From Neobacillus niacini (GTDB lineage: Bacteria > Bacillota > Bacilli > Bacillales > Cytobacillaceae): a DNA stretch of 64,000 bases. The position numbers and the translations under genes are program-made. Below the pieces are notes generated by a model that made no database searches, was not told the DNA's origin, and saw nothing but the letters and a program-made list of their open reading frames with translations. The DNA is taken from assembly GCF_023715415.1 (NCBI RefSeq), contig NZ_JAMBOB010000001.1:496001-560000 (forward strand), in the 5' to 3' direction. Positions 43,818 to 55,332 of the stretch are shown here, piece by piece. Each line of letters begins with the position of its first letter. Position 1 is the first letter of the stretch.

Positions 43818-44390
43818 ATGGCAGAGACAATTGAGATTGAATTTAAGAATTTACTAACTAAAGTCGAATATGAAAATCTTCTTAAGACATTTAATGTTGA
43901 GGAGAAAGATATTGTCAAGCAATCAAATCATTACTTTGACACACCTGATTTTTCATTAAAAAATTTAGGTTCTGCATTAAGAGTCAGAGAAAAAATGAAT
44001 GGTTTTGAATTAACATTAAAACAACCTGCTGCTGTTGGACTTTTAGAAACGACACAGCATTTATCCTCAAATGAATTTGAGGCAGCAATTAAACAGCAGA
44101 TATTTCCTAAGGGAATCGTTCAAGAAAGATTAGAGCAATTAAATATTGCTTTTAACAATATTTTATATTTTGGATTTCTCACAACCAAAAGGGCTGAATT
44201 CCCCTACAAAGAGGGTTTACTTGTATTGGATCATAGCTTTTATTTAGAAAAAGAAGACTATGAGATTGAATATGAAGTGGAAGATTTTCAAACGGGGCAG
44301 CTTGTTTTCCAAGAACTACTCAAGCAATATGAGATACCCATTCGAAAAACTCAAAATAAGATTGCTCGGTTTTACCAGCAAAAATTATAA
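43818..44390 (+). CDS. yjbK: CYTH-domain protein YjbK
   Basis: 190 residues with the CYTH/triphosphate tunnel signature EIEFKNLLTK at the N-terminus, then SALRVREKMNGFELTLKQP, KRAEFP and DYEIEYEVED. The tunnel fold binds triphosphates with divalent metal; the substrate is not established. It faces the relQ operon across a promoter region. Confidence 0.88.
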   Translation: MAETIEIEFKNLLTKVEYENLLKTFNVEEKDIVKQSNHYFDTPDFSLKNLGSALRVREKMNGFELTLKQPAAVGLLETTQHLSSNEFEAAIKQQIFPKGIVQERLEQLNIAFNNILYFGFLTTKRAEFPYKEGLLVLDHSFYLEKEDYEIEYEVEDFQTGQLVFQELLKQYEIPIRKTQNKIARFYQQKL

Positions 44391-44461
44391 GCGGTTTATT
44401 TGAGATATGAAATTGGCATTGATAAAATAAGGATACAAACATATTTAAAGGAGTTGTCAAC

Positions 44462-44869
44462 ATGAATGAGAAAAAGCCTACTCCATATGAGGCACTTGGC
44501 GAAGATACTCTAAATCGCCTTGTGGACACTTTTTATGGTTTAGTTGCACAACATCCTGATCTTGCTCAAATCTTTCCAAATGACTTTTCAGAAATTGCCC
44601 GAAAACAAAAGCAATTTTTAACACAATATTTGGGAGGACCACCTTTGTATACGGAGGAGCATGGTCATCCGATGATGCGTGCACGACATTTGCCTTTTCC
44701 CATTACTCCTGCTCGTGCAAAAGCATGGCTTTCATGCATGACACAAGCGATGGACAAGACTGGTTTAGAGGGTCCGTTAAGGGATGAATTTTATTCAAGG
44801 CTCTATCTTACTGCTCAGCACATGATTAATAAGCCTGATGACAGTGAGATACCGGGTGAAATTTCGTGA
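44462..44869 (+). CDS. yjbI: Group II truncated hemoglobin YjbI
   Basis: 135 residues with the 2-on-2 globin pattern: [47 protein letters not shown] (proximal His in RARHLPF) and [13 protein letters not shown] (Trp of group II). Binds heme and O2. In some Bacilli and Staphylococcus the pair trHb-YjbH is linked to disulfide stress. It overlaps spxH by GTGA. Confidence 0.92.
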   Translation: MNEKKPTPYEALGEDTLNRLVDTFYGLVAQHPDLAQIFPNDFSEIARKQKQFLTQYLGGPPLYTEEHGHPMMRARHLPFPITPARAKAWLSCMTQAMDKTGLEGPLRDEFYSRLYLTAQHMINKPDDSEIPGEIS

Positions 44870-45732
44870 GTTATCCTGGGTACACTTCAAAGCCAAACTC
44901 CTACAGTTATGACAAGAAGCCGCTTGAAATATATATGTTCATCGATCCTTTATGCCCTGAGTGTTGGGCACTTGAGCCTATCTTAAAAAAATTGCATATT
45001 GAATATGGCAGATATTTTTCCTTAAAACATGTTCTAAGTGGTCGTATCACAAATTTAAATGTCAGCAAAAAGAAAAATTTTGAAGTGATTGCGGAGTTAT
45101 GGGAAAAGACAGCAAGCAGGTCAGGGATGTCCTGTGACGGAAGCCTTTGGTTAGAAAATCCAGTATCTTCCCCGTATATAGCCTCTGTTGCAATAAAAGC
45201 AGCTGAGCTGCAAGGAAGACGAGCAGGTATACGGTTTCTACGCAAGCTACAAGAAAAACTTTTTATAGATAAACAAAACATCTCCGACATTGAAGTGTTA
45301 ACATCCTGTGCTAGAAATGCGGGCTTAGACGTAGAGGAGTTCATATCCGATTTTCATTCTGAAAGTGCAGCTAAAGCATTCCAGTGTGACCTAAAAATCA
45401 CTACCGAGATGGAGGTACAAGAAATACCGACACTTGTATTTTTTAACGAGAATGCAGAGGATGAAGGCATAAAAATTACTGGGCCCTACCCGTATGAGGT
45501 CTATGTCCAAATTCTTGAAGAAATGCTTTCTGAAGAGCCTGAAAAAAATCAGCCCCCTCCTTTAGAGAAATTTCTTGAGTATTTTAAACTAGTGGCTTCT
45601 AAAGAAATTGCAGTAGTTTACAATATGTCCATTTCTCAAGTAGAGCGGGAAATGAAACAAATGCTTCTACTTCAAAAGGTGGAACAGCTTCCGGCAAAGT
45701 ATGGGACATTTTGGCGTTATGTTGAAGATTAG
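44866..45732 (+). CDS. spxH: ClpXP adaptor SpxH (YjbH)
   Basis: 288-residue DsbA-like protein that delivers Spx to ClpXP. The thioredoxin-fold CxxC is C30-P-E-C33 in [20 protein letters not shown] is the cis-proline loop. The GTG start overlaps the stop of yjbI by four bases. Its client SpxA is encoded 6 kb away in this window. Confidence 0.92.
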   Translation: MSYPGYTSKPNSYSYDKKPLEIYMFIDPLCPECWALEPILKKLHIEYGRYFSLKHVLSGRITNLNVSKKKNFEVIAELWEKTASRSGMSCDGSLWLENPVSSPYIASVAIKAAELQGRRAGIRFLRKLQEKLFIDKQNISDIEVLTSCARNAGLDVEEFISDFHSESAAKAFQCDLKITTEMEVQEIPTLVFFNENAEDEGIKITGPYPYEVYVQILEEMLSEEPEKNQPPPLEKFLEYFKLVASKEIAVVYNMSISQVEREMKQMLLLQKVEQLPAKYGTFWRYVED

Positions 45733-45761
45733 ATTTAATCGGCGTGATTTTTTACATGTGA

Positions 45762-45797
45762 AAAGACCTTGCAGTCAAACTGCAAGGTCTTTTTCTA
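45762..45797 (+). terminator. Terminator after spxH
   Basis: Stem AAAGACCTTGCAGT/ACTGCAAGGTCTTT plus T-run. Confidence 0.9.
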
Positions 45798-45887
45798 TTT
45801 TATACGAACAAAGGGGATGGGAGAAATTTTTCACGGTCAAACAAAGGGGTATATGTTTGTTGTGACTAACTTCACGTATAGAATATA

Positions 45888-45908
45888 TCACGTGATGCAT
45901 CCACGTGA
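45888..45908. promoter_or_regulatory. Inverted repeat TCACGTG-N7-CACGTGA
   Basis: Perfect 7-bp arms, each containing the palindrome CACGTG, 110 bp before a small membrane protein gene. A further TCACGT lies near 45871. Possible binding site of an unknown regulator. Confidence 0.35.
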
Positions 45909-46017
45909 CAATGTGATTGTGTGTTATTTCACATAATTGTCAAAATCATAAATACCTATTTTGGACAATAAACTAGTACTAGGTCAAAACACGAGATTTA
46001 AAAAGGTGGAATATAGT

Positions 46018-46191
46018 ATGAAAAGTTTACCTGTTATCCTCATGATTCTCTTTATCTTTTGTGGATTTAGCCTTCATGTCTTAGCGTTGATGAAGGTATT
46101 CCCACTATTTATCAGCATACCGCTATTTTTCATAGGTATATTTACTCTTCTTTTTTATTTGAATAATAGAAAAAGATTTAGAGGTTTTTAA
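46018..46191 (+). CDS. Small membrane protein between spxH and pepF
   Basis: 57 residues, two membrane helices (about 4-22 and 28-48) and a basic tail KKRFRGF-like. The start is the ATG at 46018 with AAAGGTGG upstream; a longer frame lacks a ribosome site. The place corresponds to B. subtilis yizD, but I cannot confirm homology. Function unknown. Confidence 0.65.
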   Translation: MKSLPVILMILFIFCGFSLHVLALMKVFPLFISIPLFFIGIFTLLFYLNNRKRFRGF

Positions 46192-46227
46192 AGGGATGGT
46201 ACATTTTCGTACCAACCCTTTGACTCA

Positions 46228-48045
46228 TTATGATAATAACTGCTCTAATTCATTTAATTTTTCTTCAAATACTTTACATGCATCCTTGATTGGGTCAGCA
46301 CTGGTCATATCGACTCCAGCTTTCTTAAGAACTTCAATTGGGTAGTCAGAGCTTCCAGAACTTAAGAAATCGATGTAGCGTTTTACAGCAGGCTCACCTT
46401 CCTCTAGGATTTGCTTACTTAATGCAGTTGCTGCACTAAAGCCGGTAGCATATTGGTATACATAATAATTGTAATAGAAATGAGGAATTCTAGCCCATTC
46501 TAAGCCGATTTCTTCGTCAATCACAATATCCTCATCACCAAAATACTTCTGATTTAATGCGTAATATTCACTCGTAAGTAAATCGGCTGTCAGCGCCTCA
46601 TTATTTTGAGCCTTTTGGTGAATTAAATGCTCATATTCTGCAAACATGGTTTGACGGAATACAGTACCTCTGAATCCTTCTAAATAATGATTTAATAAAT
46701 AGATTCTTTTTTGTTCATCATCAATCGTTTTCAATAAATAATCATTTAAAAGTGCTTCATTACAGGTTGAGGCTACTTCAGCAACAAAAATTGAATAGTT
46801 TCCATACGGGTATGGTTGATTCTTTCTCGTATAGTAGCTGTGAACGGAATGGCCAAATTCATGCGCTAATGTAAATAAGTTATTCACATTATCCTGCCAA
46901 TTCATTAGGATATAAGGATTGGTGCCATAAGCTCCAGAAGAATAAGCTCCACTGCGCTTTCCTTTATTCTCGTGCACATCTACCCAGCGGTTTTCAAATC
47001 CTTCCTTTAAGATTTGTGAATACTCTTCCCCTAATGGAGCAAGCCCTTTTACAACAAGCTCCTCTGCCTGTTTATATGGAATTTCCATTTTCACATCTTT
47101 TACTAAAGGTGTATATAAGTCGTACATATGCAATTCTTCTACACCTAATACTTTTTTCCGAAGTTTAACGTAGCGGTGCAATAAATGTAAATTATCGTTT
47201 ATGGTGTTAACTAAGTTATCATAAACACTTTCAGGAATATTATTAGCCGAAAGTGCCGCATGCCTTGCAGAATCATATTTTCTGATTCTTGCGTTAAAAT
47301 TATCCTTTTTTACATTGCCGCTAATCGTACTGGCAAAGGTATTTCGGAAGTTTCCATACGTTTCGTAAACAGCTTTAAAGGCGTCTCGACGAACATCTTG
47401 ATTTCCACTTTCAAGGAATCGGATGTAGCGTCCATGAGTAATTTCAACTTCTTCACCATTCTCATCTTTAACAGACGGGAATTTTAAATCAGCGTTATTT
47501 AGCATCCCGAAGGTATTACTAGATGCATCCATCACTTCACTTGCCTCAGCTAACAAGGCTTCCTGCTCTGCAGACAAAACGTGTGGTCTTTGAAGGTTAA
47601 TTTCCTCAATGGCATGTTCATAAAGCTTTAATTCAGCTTTCTCCTTTAAAAATCCATTCACCTTACTTTCCTCAAGTGCAAGAATTTCAGGGACAATGAA
47701 TGCTAATTGACTGCCCGCTTGAGAGTAAAGGTTTTTCATCCTATCATCTAATCCTTGGTAAAAAGAATTGGTCGTGTCCTGGTCATAGCGCATATGTGCA
47801 TATGTATAAAGCTTACCAATTCTTTCAAGAAGCTTATCTTGAAATTGAAGCGCCTTATAAAGCGTATCTGCACTCTCTCCAAGTTTCCCTTCAAATTCCT
47901 TAATCCCAGAAATTTGGTTTTTTACTTCTTGAAACTCTTGCTCCCATTCCTTGTCACTTGAAAAGATATCCTCTAATTTCCATGTATCTTCAACAGGTAT
48001 ATCGTTTCTTGCAGGCAATGCTTTAACTGCAGCTTCATTTGCCAT
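46228..48045 (-). CDS. pepF: Oligoendopeptidase F (YjbG)
   Basis: 605-residue M3-family zinc peptidase that degrades short peptides in the cytosol. Zinc site HEFGHSVH (LAHEFGHSVHSYY) with the downstream EVASTCNE glutamate. N-terminal DTWKLEDIFSSDKEWEQEF is typical. AGGAGGAAG precedes the ATG. In B. subtilis overexpression of this gene affects sporulation signalling peptides. Confidence 0.94.
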   Translation of the reverse strand: MANEAAVKALPARNDIPVEDTWKLEDIFSSDKEWEQEFQEVKNQISGIKEFEGKLGESADTLYKALQFQDKLLERIGKLYTYAHMRYDQDTTNSFYQGLDDRMKNLYSQAGSQLAFIVPEILALEESKVNGFLKEKAELKLYEHAIEEINLQRPHVLSAEQEALLAEASEVMDASSNTFGMLNNADLKFPSVKDENGEEVEITHGRYIRFLESGNQDVRRDAFKAVYETYGNFRNTFASTISGNVKKDNFNARIRKYDSARHAALSANNIPESVYDNLVNTINDNLHLLHRYVKLRKKVLGVEELHMYDLYTPLVKDVKMEIPYKQAEELVVKGLAPLGEEYSQILKEGFENRWVDVHENKGKRSGAYSSGAYGTNPYILMNWQDNVNNLFTLAHEFGHSVHSYYTRKNQPYPYGNYSIFVAEVASTCNEALLNDYLLKTIDDEQKRIYLLNHYLEGFRGTVFRQTMFAEYEHLIHQKAQNNEALTADLLTSEYYALNQKYFGDEDIVIDEEIGLEWARIPHFYYNYYVYQYATGFSAATALSKQILEEGEPAVKRYIDFLSSGSSDYPIEVLKKAGVDMTSADPIKDACKVFEEKLNELEQLLS

Positions 48046-48177
48046 AATTCTTCCTCCATTCGTTTTTTCGAGTTACGAAAAGTTATTTAACCCTTTTTAT
48101 ATTCTCCTTTTTCATACGATTTCCTTTATTATTAATAAGATTTACCCATTATATTATGCCCTAAAGTACTATTTCAT

Positions 48178-49374
48178 TTATGTTTTTGCTAGGATGGTCT
48201 TATTTTTTCGAATAAATTCGTTCCTTCTTTCTTCCTTTTCTCGATTTGATGTTGGGATGTAAATCCTATTTTGTAGTTGATACATCGTATCGTTTCGTTT
48301 TAGTAGTATTCCAAGTCTCTCAAGTTGAAGAAAATACTCTTTTACCGCTAAAAAAAATGTTTCCTTTGGAATCTGAGGCAAAGTCCTTAACGTAATCTCC
48401 TTGGTTTTTATTCTATTGTTAAAATTTCTTTCAACCTCTTTTAGATTAATAAGATCATTGGGAGATAGGTCCTCCAGGGCGTCTAAATACAAATAGGTTT
48501 GCCAGACAATTGCAGGTGTTTGGATTAGAAGAGAATGATGAACGGGTAAACCGAATTCTGGTGGAAGCAAATATAGGTTGAGGTTATGACGATAAATCTC
48601 GCGAAGAAAACGATTTTGGTCCGGACTAGGATGAAGGGACCAATTCATAGTAAATCTCTCAATTTCGTTTGACCATTTAGAGAAGTTTGAATGAGCTATC
48701 CATTTGGGCTTTAATATATCTTCAATTCCAGCATTTTGGATAGAAAAATGGAGGGAATTTGCGATTGTATTCTTTATTGAATAAGGAAGAATTGAAGTGA
48801 GGATTTGAAACTGTTTTTCTTCGGGACAATAAGAAGGAAGTATCAACTGTCTGCCCTTTGTCTCTCTTAAAAAGAAATAATGGAAGTTTGACAGTGTGAA
48901 AACATTACTCCTTTTTGCTTTTATTTGCTTACTGCCAATAATCCAAAGTGGGATATAGTCCTGTTGATAGTAGGAATCCGTTCGTTTTATAAATATCTCT
49001 TCGGTTATGGGCGAACATTGAAATTCCAATGCGTATTTGTTTCCACCATAATGAAACACGATATCTGGGCGCTGCCCGATGATTGAATCAAAATATTCTA
49101 ATTCTACAGGGATTTGCTGACCTTTAAGCCATTGGTAGAGCTGGAGCTTTCCTTCCATATGATAGATTGTTTCACTTTCATAGATATCCCTGCAAACCGT
49201 ACCGCTTCGATGAGCAAAATGGTGAATTCGTTGATTTCCTAATTTAAGAGAAACTGCTTCCCCACAGACTGGACAAAAAAATTTCTCCGTGTTCCTAAGA
49301 GACAACAGATTCTCCCTTCCATAATTATTACCTAAGCTAAATGTTGTTCCTGATCTCGTTTTAGCATTTAACAA
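48178..49374 (-). CDS. coiA: Competence protein CoiA (YjbF)
   Basis: 398 residues. The CoiA family pattern starts LLNAKTRSGTTFSLG and includes FFCPVCGEAVSLKLGNQRIHHFAH (zinc-finger-like) and a nuclease-like core PDIVFHYGGNKYALEFQCSPI (D...E-x-Q). CoiA helps process incoming DNA in transformation. A TTG at 49374 with AAAGGAGG is the best start; the open frame runs further upstream without a ribosome site. Confidence 0.85.
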   Translation of the reverse strand: MLNAKTRSGTTFSLGNNYGRENLLSLRNTEKFFCPVCGEAVSLKLGNQRIHHFAHRSGTVCRDIYESETIYHMEGKLQLYQWLKGQQIPVELEYFDSIIGQRPDIVFHYGGNKYALEFQCSPITEEIFIKRTDSYYQQDYIPLWIIGSKQIKAKRSNVFTLSNFHYFFLRETKGRQLILPSYCPEEKQFQILTSILPYSIKNTIANSLHFSIQNAGIEDILKPKWIAHSNFSKWSNEIERFTMNWSLHPSPDQNRFLREIYRHNLNLYLLPPEFGLPVHHSLLIQTPAIVWQTYLYLDALEDLSPNDLINLKEVERNFNNRIKTKEITLRTLPQIPKETFFLAVKEYFLQLERLGILLKRNDTMYQLQNRIYIPTSNREKEERRNEFIRKNKTILAKT

Positions 49375-49439
49375 ATGAATTTCAGCCTCCTTTTGTTTCT
49401 TACATTCGTTGTCCCTTAGAGAAAATCCTGTAATATTCA

Positions 49440-49471
49440 AAAAGAAAACTCGCCAATTTGACGAGTTTGTG
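49440..49471 (-). terminator. Terminator of cardiolipin synthase gene
   Basis: Stem AAACTCG/CGAGTTT followed by T-rich sequence on the minus strand. Confidence 0.75.
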
Positions 49472-49474
49472 AAC

Positions 49475-51001
49475 TTAAAGAAGCGGTGAGAGTAACCTTG
49501 CTGTTGACTCAATTAACCGTAAGCCAATATGCCTTTTCCTAAATGAGACTAATTCAAGCTCCTTTGCGTATTCTAAATCATTTATATATTCTGCCACTAA
49601 TTTTTGGGTGCTTTTTGTCCGAAATAAAAAGGCATTAACCTCGAAATTCAAATGAAAGCTGCGCATATCCATATTTGAAGTCCCTATAGAGGCAAGTTCA
49701 TGATCAACAATGACGATTTTACTATGCATAAACCCGCGTTCATATTCATAAACCTTAACACCAGCTTCTAATAACTCTGGAAAATAGGAACGTGAGGCAT
49801 GAAAGACAATTCGTTTGTCAGGCCGGTTAGGTACAAGCAATCTCACATCAATCCCACTAAGGGCAGCTACTTTTATCGCAGAAAAAATGTCCTCATCAGG
49901 GATAAAATATGGTGAGGCAATCCAAACAGACTTTTTAGCAGAGGTAATCATCGAGAAAAAAATATTTTTGATTACACTCCATTCATTATCCGGACCCCCA
50001 GCAATTAGCTGAACCCCACCATGATTTTTTTCATCTATTTGCGGAGACAAATATTCTGCCGTTAAGAAGCTATGATTGGTCATGTAATACCAATCTTGTA
50101 AAAAAATCAGCTGCAATGATCGAACGGCTTCCCCTCTTAACATCAAATGGGTGTCTCGCCAGTAGCCATAGGTTTGATTCCTTCCTAAGTATTCATCACC
50201 AATATTAAGCCCGCCGACAAACCCTATCATTCCATCAATCACAATAATTTTCCGATGATTTCTGAAATTAAATTTATTATTTAAAAATGGCAGTTTAACA
50301 GGTCCGAAACAAACCGTTTCAATCCCAGCCTTTTTCATATCATTAATATACTTCTTTGATAATTTCCAGGACCCTACTGCATCATAGAGGAATCGAACCT
50401 CTACCCCTTGCGCAGCTTTCTCAATTAATAGCTTTTTTATTTCTTGCCCAATACCATCATCACGGACAATATAATACTCGATATGGATATGATGTCTGGC
50501 TCTCTTTATTTGTTCAAGAATATGATGGAAGGTTTCCTCCCCATTTGTTAATACCTTTGTTGACGTGTCAAATGAAATGGGGCTGTTCCCTAACTTTTGT
50601 GCCAATGAAAAGAGCCTAGCCTGGTGCTCCCCCATTAAACTAAGTTTTTCTTCACTTCGTGGGTCATTTTCACCCTCCACAGTTAAAAAAGCCTGTTTAT
50701 CAAGAAAGTACTTCTTCCGGTACATTTTCTCCTTGCGATAATTCCTCCCAAATAGTAAATAAAAGAAAAAGCCAACTAAAGGAAAGCTTCCTAAAACCAC
50801 CAGCCAAGTAATCGTTTGAGTCGGATGTCGGTTTTCCAAGAAAATAACAAATGCAATAAAAATGACAGACAGCGAAATTAGGAGGCTTAAAAAACCGAAA
50901 ATACCGCCATCTAAATATTGCTTAAAGAAAAACGAAAGTACGGATAAACCTACTATAAATAGAACAACCCTTACCGTGTTTTTCAGCCTCATCACCGCCA
51001 T
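49475..51001 (-). CDS. cls: Cardiolipin synthase (phospholipase D family)
   Basis: About 508 residues. Two N-terminal membrane helices, then two HKD motifs: NHRKIIVIDGMIGFVGG and MHSKIVIVDHELASIGTSN. It condenses two phosphatidylglycerols into cardiolipin at the membrane. Candidate starts are 51037, 51001 and 50992; none has a strong ribosome site, and ATG 51001 is the working choice. B. subtilis has several cls paralogues, so the exact orthologue is not assigned. Confidence 0.88.
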   Translation of the reverse strand: MAVMRLKNTVRVVLFIVGLSVLSFFFKQYLDGGIFGFLSLLISLSVIFIAFVIFLENRHPTQTITWLVVLGSFPLVGFFFYLLFGRNYRKEKMYRKKYFLDKQAFLTVEGENDPRSEEKLSLMGEHQARLFSLAQKLGNSPISFDTSTKVLTNGEETFHHILEQIKRARHHIHIEYYIVRDDGIGQEIKKLLIEKAAQGVEVRFLYDAVGSWKLSKKYINDMKKAGIETVCFGPVKLPFLNNKFNFRNHRKIIVIDGMIGFVGGLNIGDEYLGRNQTYGYWRDTHLMLRGEAVRSLQLIFLQDWYYMTNHSFLTAEYLSPQIDEKNHGGVQLIAGGPDNEWSVIKNIFFSMITSAKKSVWIASPYFIPDEDIFSAIKVAALSGIDVRLLVPNRPDKRIVFHASRSYFPELLEAGVKVYEYERGFMHSKIVIVDHELASIGTSNMDMRSFHLNFEVNAFLFRTKSTQKLVAEYINDLEYAKELELVSFRKRHIGLRLIESTARLLSPLL

Positions 51002-51019
51002 TGTTAATAAATCCAATGT

Positions 51020-51055
51020 AAAAAATACCGATTTCAATAGTAGAAATCGGTACGT
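51020..51055 (-). terminator. Terminator of mecA
   Basis: Stem TACCGATTT/AAATCGGTA plus T-run on the minus strand. Confidence 0.85.
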
Positions 51056-51727
51056 TTATTTGAAATGTTTTCTTATTTCAGCAAACACATTTTCAGCAAT
51101 TATCTCTTTACCATACTCCTGAATTCGATGGATAGTTAATTGTGTTTCATAACCATATTCTAATAAGATACTTAGGATATCATCTATTTCGTCCTCTTCA
51201 AACAATTCTTCAGGAAACTCAGTATATAAATAATATTTATTATTAAAGTTGTACAATACAGTGATTAAATCATCAAGTCCGCCTCGATTTGACAACATAA
51301 TGACGTCCTCAAAATCTTTGAAAGCAATTAAAAATTCTAAAGACTCTTCTTCAAGAATAAGTTCATCATCGTCGCGATGTCCAGGATTGAAATGCTGATC
51401 CAAGATATCTTCAATATTGCCATCAATAGGCAAATCCTTTAATTTTTCATTTGGAATTGGAAGCTCAAACTTTTGTCCGTCCTTTGAAACATGTGCTTTC
51501 GTTACAAGAATTTCCAGTCCTTTTTCTAACGCCTGCACCTGGATCCACAGAGGTCCCTCCACAACAAACTCTTCTTCTTGATGGACTTCATCCATCATTT
51601 CCCAAAAGAGTTCTTCACTTCGCTCCCGATTGTACCAAATTTCTTCACGATCAAAGCCTCGTTCTTCTATATCACCATAAGAGATGTAAAACTTTACTGT
51701 ATTCTCATTAATTCGTTCGATTTCCAT
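51056..51727 (-). CDS. mecA: ClpC adaptor MecA
   Basis: 223 residues: N-terminal substrate-binding domain (MEIERINENTVKFYISYGD, ERGFDREEIWYNRERSEEL), an acidic linker, and the C-terminal ClpC-binding domain (FKDFEDVIMLSN, YYLYTEFPEEL). It targets ComK and other proteins to ClpCP. It lies near spxA as in B. subtilis. GGGAGAGG is before the ATG. Confidence 0.94.
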   Translation of the reverse strand: MEIERINENTVKFYISYGDIEERGFDREEIWYNRERSEELFWEMMDEVHQEEEFVVEGPLWIQVQALEKGLEILVTKAHVSKDGQKFELPIPNEKLKDLPIDGNIEDILDQHFNPGHRDDDELILEEESLEFLIAFKDFEDVIMLSNRGGLDDLITVLYNFNNKYYLYTEFPEELFEEDEIDDILSILLEYGYETQLTIHRIQEYGKEIIAENVFAEIRKHFK

Positions 51728-52021
51728 CTTTACCTCTCCCTTCCGTTTCCATATTGAAGGGACAAAATACCCCCAGCAGACAATGCTTTTAGCAATTTCC
51801 CAAAGAATTATTGTAGTGTAAAAAAGAATATAATCCTTGTACTTTCATTTTATGATAAAAGTATTAATTTGGGAAATAAAATAACCTTTAATTGCAAAAA
51901 CCATTAATTTGCCTATTAATTAGATATTCCTTACATTGTAACAAAATGAAAGAGAAATCTCAAATTAATTGGCATCAAGAATAGAAAAAAGCCCTCATAA
52001 TGAAGGCTTTATCGTTTTAAT

Positions 52022-52417
52022 TTAGTTCACCATGCGCTGAGCTTCTCTTAATTGGAAAGTTCTTACTCTCCTCGGAAGAAAACGTCTAATTTCATCTTCA
52101 TTATAGCCAACCTGCAAGCGCTTTTCGTCGATAATAATAGGGCGACGTAATAATCCAGGGTTAGCTTTAATTAATTCGAATAAATCTTGCAATGGCATTG
52201 TGTCTAGATTTACATCTAATTTTTGAAAAGTCTTAGATCGTGTAGAAATAATTTCATCCGTACCGTCTTCAGTCATTCGAAGAATTTCTTTAATTTCTTC
52301 AATTGACAATGGCTCAGAGAAAATATTTCGTTCAGTATATGGAATTTCATGTTCTTCTAGCCATGATTTTGCTTTTCTACATGATGTACAACTTGGTGAA
52401 GTGTATAATGTTACCAT
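52022..52417 (-). CDS. spxA: Redox-sensing transcription regulator SpxA
   Basis: 131 residues, exact Spx length. CxxC redox switch C10-T-S-C13 in [10 protein letters not shown]; ArsC-like fold; [24 protein letters not shown]-terminal [13 protein letters not shown]. It binds the RNA polymerase alpha C-terminal domain under disulfide stress. The start is the ATG at 52417; the GTG four codons earlier overlaps GAGGAG. The long 5' gap (52430-52920) is consistent with several promoters. Confidence 0.95.
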   Translation of the reverse strand: MVTLYTSPSCTSCRKAKSWLEEHEIPYTERNIFSEPLSIEEIKEILRMTEDGTDEIISTRSKTFQKLDVNLDTMPLQDLFELIKANPGLLRRPIIIDEKRLQVGYNEDEIRRFLPRRVRTFQLREAQRMVN

Positions 52418-52429
52418 TCGTCTCCACAC

Positions 52430-52920
52430 TCCTCTTTTAATTACTATCCATCTAAATCTATAGTAAATCGCTTGATTAAAATTATTATAAATAAGTAATT
52501 TATATCATTAATTATACACCACTGTTCCTAAAAAAGGTATCCCTTTTTCAAAATTAATTGAATGTCCAATTAGTAAGGTTTATTATTAGTTTTCAATATA
52601 TTTGACGAATATAACGCAAAAAGGTTTCATTATTTCAAAAGGTTTTAATCTTGTCATCAAAAACAAATAATCTAATATAATCTTCGCTTTAATCATTATT
52701 TTTTTGTAGGTTTCACAGATAGTAGTGAAGCTAAAATTACGAATAATTTTCTCAATTAAATTCATAAGGTTGAAAACGCATTCATTTTTTTGTAATAATA
52801 TCGTTTTTTATTCTTTTCCCTCTTTTAATAACCGGCAAGTTCTTTTAAAATGAACATAAGGGGTTTTACAATACAAACCGGTTAATCATAATGATTGATT
52901 TGTAAAATGGAGGTTTTATC
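52430..52920. other. 491-bp AT-rich intergenic region upstream of spxA
   Basis: I see no ORF with a ribosome site and no clear hairpin here. It should contain the spxA promoters and the promoter of the small gene at 52921. In B. subtilis spx has several promoters, so a long region is expected. Confidence 0.4.
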
Positions 52921-53106
52921 ATGGGTGGGTACATAGCTGATTTAACAATGGTTGCAATTCTTATTATTGGTATTACTGCATTTATGGGTGTAATAACGAA
53001 TGGATTCGGTGAAAAGGTCTTCGGAGGTAAAAACCGTTCTGAATTCGTTGAACAAAGTGCGAGGTTCCAAACAGGATGGAAAAGCGTAGGTGGAAAGAAG
53101 AAGTAA
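52921..53106 (+). CDS. Small membrane protein of unknown function
   Basis: 61 residues: one membrane helix (about 8-27) followed by GFGEKVFGGKNRSEFVEQSARF and a basic C-terminus. TGGAGGTTTT precedes the ATG at good spacing. I do not recognise the family. Confidence 0.7.
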   Translation: MGGYIADLTMVAILIIGITAFMGVITNGFGEKVFGGKNRSEFVEQSARFQTGWKSVGGKKK

Positions 53107-53174
53107 CACGCAACTGACTTGATTACCAGTATATATTTATTTATAATAGATATAAATAAATGATTAGCTTTAGC

Positions 53175-54454
<1,280 letters not shown>

Positions 54455-54461
54455 AAAAATG

Positions 54462-54494
54462 CACGGCCGCATATCAATTGCGGCCGTGTTTTTT
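54462..54494 (+). terminator. Terminator after trpS
   Basis: Perfect 10-bp GC-rich stem CACGGCCGCA/TGCGGCCGTG plus T-run. Confidence 0.93.
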
Positions 54495-55239
54495 AATTTA
54501 CTTTAGGTCCATGCTCCATTTCCCATAGCTTTTCAAAAAATGGCTGACCTTTTATTAGATTTTCACAAAATGTTTCATGACGTCTTGACCAACCATATTT
54601 TGTTTCCTCAAACAACTGCTGCCAAGCACTTTCAAAATTCAATTCCTGAATGGCTGAATATCGCTCAGGACACCATTCAGTAAACCAATATCGAACTTCC
54701 GCTTCATTCTTTGATGTATGTAATTGATCTAGTGCCATAAATAAAAGCTGCTTTAGCTGACGCTCTTTTCGTGTCAGTCCAGTCATCAATTCAGGCTCAG
54801 GTGATAAAATATGAAAATCCTTATCCATTGAACTCTTTTGAAAATGATATTGTTTTGCCTCGTGCGCTGCAATCATCTCATACACTAGCTGCTCTTGCCT
54901 TGGAATTAACCTGCTCTTTCTAATTGGTATGGAATAACCAATTGTATCGACGGCTAATATCCCCACTCCATCTGTCACCACAAAGCAGTACTCGAGTTGA
55001 ACTCTTTCATGGTTTTTTCTTAAATAGGCCTTTTGAAAAATATCATCTAGAAGCTGTTGAGGTAACTCTGAGAGATCGTTCTCAATATAATTAAAGAGAA
55101 TCGGTTCAACTTTTAACAAAGGAGCTTGGTCTAACAGCTCAACACCGTCATCTTTGCGCCATTCATGAAAGTGGCACACATTATATCCGTTTTCTTCACC
55201 TTCAAACCAATTTACCCAAACATCATGAAGATACAACAT
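54493..55239 (-). CDS. yjbA: UPF0736 protein YjbA
   Basis: 248 residues, matching YjbA in length: [20 protein letters not shown] at the N-terminus, [20 protein letters not shown] and [18 protein letters not shown] at the end. No catalytic motif recognised. The start is the ATG with GAGGGG upstream. Neighbour of trpS as in B. subtilis. Confidence 0.87.
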   Translation of the reverse strand: MLYLHDVWVNWFEGEENGYNVCHFHEWRKDDGVELLDQAPLLKVEPILFNYIENDLSELPQQLLDDIFQKAYLRKNHERVQLEYCFVVTDGVGILAVDTIGYSIPIRKSRLIPRQEQLVYEMIAAHEAKQYHFQKSSMDKDFHILSPEPELMTGLTRKERQLKQLLFMALDQLHTSKNEAEVRYWFTEWCPERYSAIQELNFESAWQQLFEETKYGWSRRHETFCENLIKGQPFFEKLWEMEHGPKVN

Positions 55240-55332
55240 TGTACAACCCCTCACTTCAAGAAACTGTTTGTCAATCAGTATGGGCAGACATAAGTTAATT
55301 TATTCCTGAGTTGGAATGTATAAAAAAAAAGC

